Assembly (NCBI RefSeq): GCF_963665445.1
Contig: NZ_OY762276.1
Span: forward strand, 1,582,001-1,646,000
DNA from: an uncultured Desulfobulbus sp.
GTDB lineage: Bacteria; Desulfobacterota; Desulfobulbia; Desulfobulbales; Desulfobulbaceae
Reading direction: 5' to 3'
DNA: 64,000 nucleotides
Part shown: in pieces, positions 62,533-64,000 of the stretch
Layout: every line of letters begins with the position of its first letter
Position numbering within the stretch: the stretch's first letter is position 1
The notes under the pieces: generated by a model
What the model saw: the letters and a program-made list of their open reading frames with translations, nothing else
The model's database searches: none
What the model was told of the DNA's origin: nothing
Translations under genes and position numbers: made by a program

Positions 62533-63039
62533 TCAACCCCGACGCCGTCCGCCACCTCCCATTCCCCGTCCTCTCCCACATCCCATACCGCGGCCACCAC
62601 CGCCCATGCCACGTCCTCCCCCGCACCCCATACCACGCCCCATGCCAGTTCCTGGCCCTTGCTCCGTAGCTCCTGCAATACCGGCTGAGAGTTGCTCTGG
62701 CCTCCCGGTTTGCGTATACTCACCGCGGGTAAATTTTGCTAAGGCCTCACGTACCGTCTGGTTCTCAGCCATCCCTTCAACCAGTTTGACATCAGTAGCC
62801 TGAAATGCAATCGCGGCCTTTGGCCCAACTCGACCTGTGAGCAATACGTCTATCCCCTTATCGACTACAAGGCTCACTGCCCCAGTCCCAGCTCCTTGCG
62901 TATTTTCCGAACACGTATTCTCAAATACCTCAACATCATTGGTCTCGGTATCAACGACAATGAAATACGGTGTTCTGCCAAACCTTGCATCGACCAGTGA
63001 ATCCAACTCTTTTCCAGTAGATGTTATGCATACTTTCAT
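62533..63039 (-). CDS. NifX/ORP-type domain protein with Gly/Arg/Met-rich tail
   Basis: 168 residues. The N-terminal ~110 residues match the dinitrogenase iron-molybdenum cofactor (NifX/NifB-C) fold: VCITSTGKELDSLVDARFGR, YFIVVDTE, then GAGTGAVSLVVDKGIDVLLT and GPKAAIAFQAT. The last ~40 residues are repeated G-M-G-R/G-C-G-G-G units, common in such proteins of sulfate reducers. These domains bind Mo- or Fe-containing clusters; with the adjacent Mrp ATPase it resembles the ORP system (inference). AGAGGAG precedes the ATG. Confidence 0.88.
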   Translation of the reverse strand: MKVCITSTGKELDSLVDARFGRTPYFIVVDTETNDVEVFENTCSENTQGAGTGAVSLVVDKGIDVLLTGRVGPKAAIAFQATDVKLVEGMAENQTVREALAKFTRGEYTQTGRPEQLSAGIAGATEQGPGTGMGRGMGCGGGRGMGGGGRGMGCGRGRGMGGGGRRRG

Positions 63040-63114
63040 GCCATTCTCCTCTTTTTGTGAGTGAGTATCTTTTTATAGCTCATGGACAACAAACGCTTTT
63101 AATTGCACCCAAGG

Positions 63115-64000
63115 TCATATGCTGTCTTCACCACGATCGATCCGAGCTTCCAGTTTAGCGACAATGTCGCGCATGATGGTTGCGGCTGGAGTCGTCGCAA
63201 AAGTCTTGATAAAAGCCTGACCGGAGTCGCAGGCCTCGGCAATCCTTGGATCCAAAGGGATTGAGCCGAGGAATGAAACATCCATATCCTCAGCTATCTT
63301 CCGTCCGCCACCTGCTGCAAAGCTCGCAGAAATTGCCCCGCATTCTGGGCAAACATAACCACTCATGTTTTCTACCACCCCAAGAATCGGAATCTGCATT
63401 CTACGGCAGAAGGTGATTGATTTGCGCACATCCACCGTGGCAACTTTCTGCGGCGTGGTCACCACCAGCGCGCCAACGGTATTTTTGATCAGTTTGCAGA
63501 CCGAAAGAGGTTCGTCACCAGTGCCTGGGGGACAATCTATTATCAGGTAATCCAAGGTTCCCCAATCAACTTCCTGCAGAAACTGGCGGATGGCCTTCAT
63601 TTTCATCGGACCGCGCCAAATGACAGCATCGTCTGGGCTTTTGAGTAAAAATCCCACGGACATAACTTTCAGACCGTTATAGTTGATCGGCTGAACTCCC
63701 TCTTGATCTCCTTGGACGGTTTTCCCTTCCAGCCCTAGCATGGTAGGGATACTCGGTCCATGGACATCGACATCAAGTAAGCCAACGCGCTTACCCGCCA
63801 ATGATAGACTTACTGCAAGATTAACCGCTAACATACTTTTGCCGACGCCACCTTTGCCGGAGAGGACTAAAACAGTCTGATTGATGCGGCAGAGTCGGGA
63901 ATTCAGCTTTTGCCGATTGGCAAATTCTTGGTCACTTTCTCCCTCGTTGCGTGTGGCGGCACTGCATGCATCCGCACAGGTGGTACAGGAGAGAGGTCGT
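63115..64000 (-). CDS. Mrp/NBP35-type ATPase (5' end outside window)
   Basis: At least 295 residues; the frame is open to the right edge and its start is not in the window. N-terminal CTTCADAC gives a CxxCxxxC cluster-like motif. P-loop VLSGKGGVGKSMLAVNLA (deviant Walker A of the ParA/MinD class), DVDVHGPSIPTMLGLEG, DYLIIDCPPGTGDEP, and the C-terminal CxxC in GYVCPECG that bridges dimers. Fe-S cluster carrier or scaffold by family. Its stop is 75 bases before the NifX-like gene on the same strand, so one operon is likely. Confidence 0.93.
   Translation of the reverse strand, partial: RPLSCTTCADACSAATRNEGESDQEFANRQKLNSRLCRINQTVLVLSGKGGVGKSMLAVNLAVSLSLAGKRVGLLDVDVHGPSIPTMLGLEGKTVQGDQEGVQPINYNGLKVMSVGFLLKSPDDAVIWRGPMKMKAIRQFLQEVDWGTLDYLIIDCPPGTGDEPLSVCKLIKNTVGALVVTTPQKVATVDVRKSITFCRRMQIPILGVVENMSGYVCPECGAISASFAAGGGRKIAEDMDVSFLGSIPLDPRIAEACDSGQAFIKTFATTPAATIMRDIVAKLEARIDRGEDSI

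Noticed and set aside
1..64000. CRISPR array, tRNA, rRNA or prophage
   Set aside because: No regularly spaced short repeats, cloverleaf-type sequence, rRNA segment or phage structural gene was recognised by reading; a tRNAscan or profile search could still find a missed tRNA.

Overview
The window looks like chromosomal DNA of a Gram-negative anaerobe of the Desulfobacterota, most plausibly a Desulfobulbales-type sulfate reducer (inference). The reasons are a lipid A modification (arn) operon and an outer-membrane phospholipase, a short-type ThiC, a NifX-domain/Mrp-ATPase pair like the ORP system of sulfate reducers, a selenocysteine-containing peroxiredoxin, and an abundance of multi-domain histidine kinases. 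No rRNA, tRNA, CRISPR array or phage module was seen.

Layout. 0.2-16.7 kb: a diguanylate cyclase, a 1616-residue secreted repeat protein, a PhnD-like binding protein next to a hybrid sensor kinase, an amidohydrolase relative lacking its metal ligands, an unknown protein and a CHASE-type hybrid kinase. 16.9-20.8 kb: a mobile-element cluster consisting of a 101-bp MITE, an IS1182-family copy, and a histidine kinase relic split by an IS4-family element. 20.9-32.3 kb: the arn operon (arnB-C-A-D-T plus one SMR protein) for 4-amino-4-deoxy-L-arabinose addition to lipid A, followed by two related sensor kinases around one OmpR-type regulator. A candidate direct-repeat regulator box lies in front of arnB, which would close a PmrAB-like loop. 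A 193-bp MITE with exact 8-bp target duplications lies between the first kinase and the regulator. 32.3-34.7 kb: a two-ORF insertion sequence. 34.7-35.3 kb: palindromic repeats.

35.4-42.7 kb: a heme-motif sensor kinase, a zinc-binding-domain chemoreceptor, two lipoproteins (one FlgO-like) and a lexA-type repressor with its own palindromic operator. 42.8-47.7 kb (minus strand): a thiamin operon thiS-G-H-F-E-C behind a TPP riboswitch and an intrinsic terminator. 47.8-53.5 kb: a SleB-like hydrolase, a NifU-C protein, recD2, folD, two small genes and pldA. 53.8-57.7 kb (minus): the selenoprotein peroxiredoxin, a multi-spanning membrane protein and an ABC exporter. 57.8-61.9 kb: a methyltransferase gene broken by two insertion sequences (IS1182, ISL3) whose removal restores one frame exactly. 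61.9-62.3 kb: two more copies of the 101-bp MITE. 62.5-64 kb (minus): NifX-like protein and Mrp ATPase, the latter running off the right edge.

The most notable items are the UGA-containing peroxiredoxin with a well-placed SECIS-like hairpin, the 101-bp MITE family sharing termini with the resident IS1182 element, and the datable series of insertions in which target duplications and restored reading frames give element boundaries to the base.
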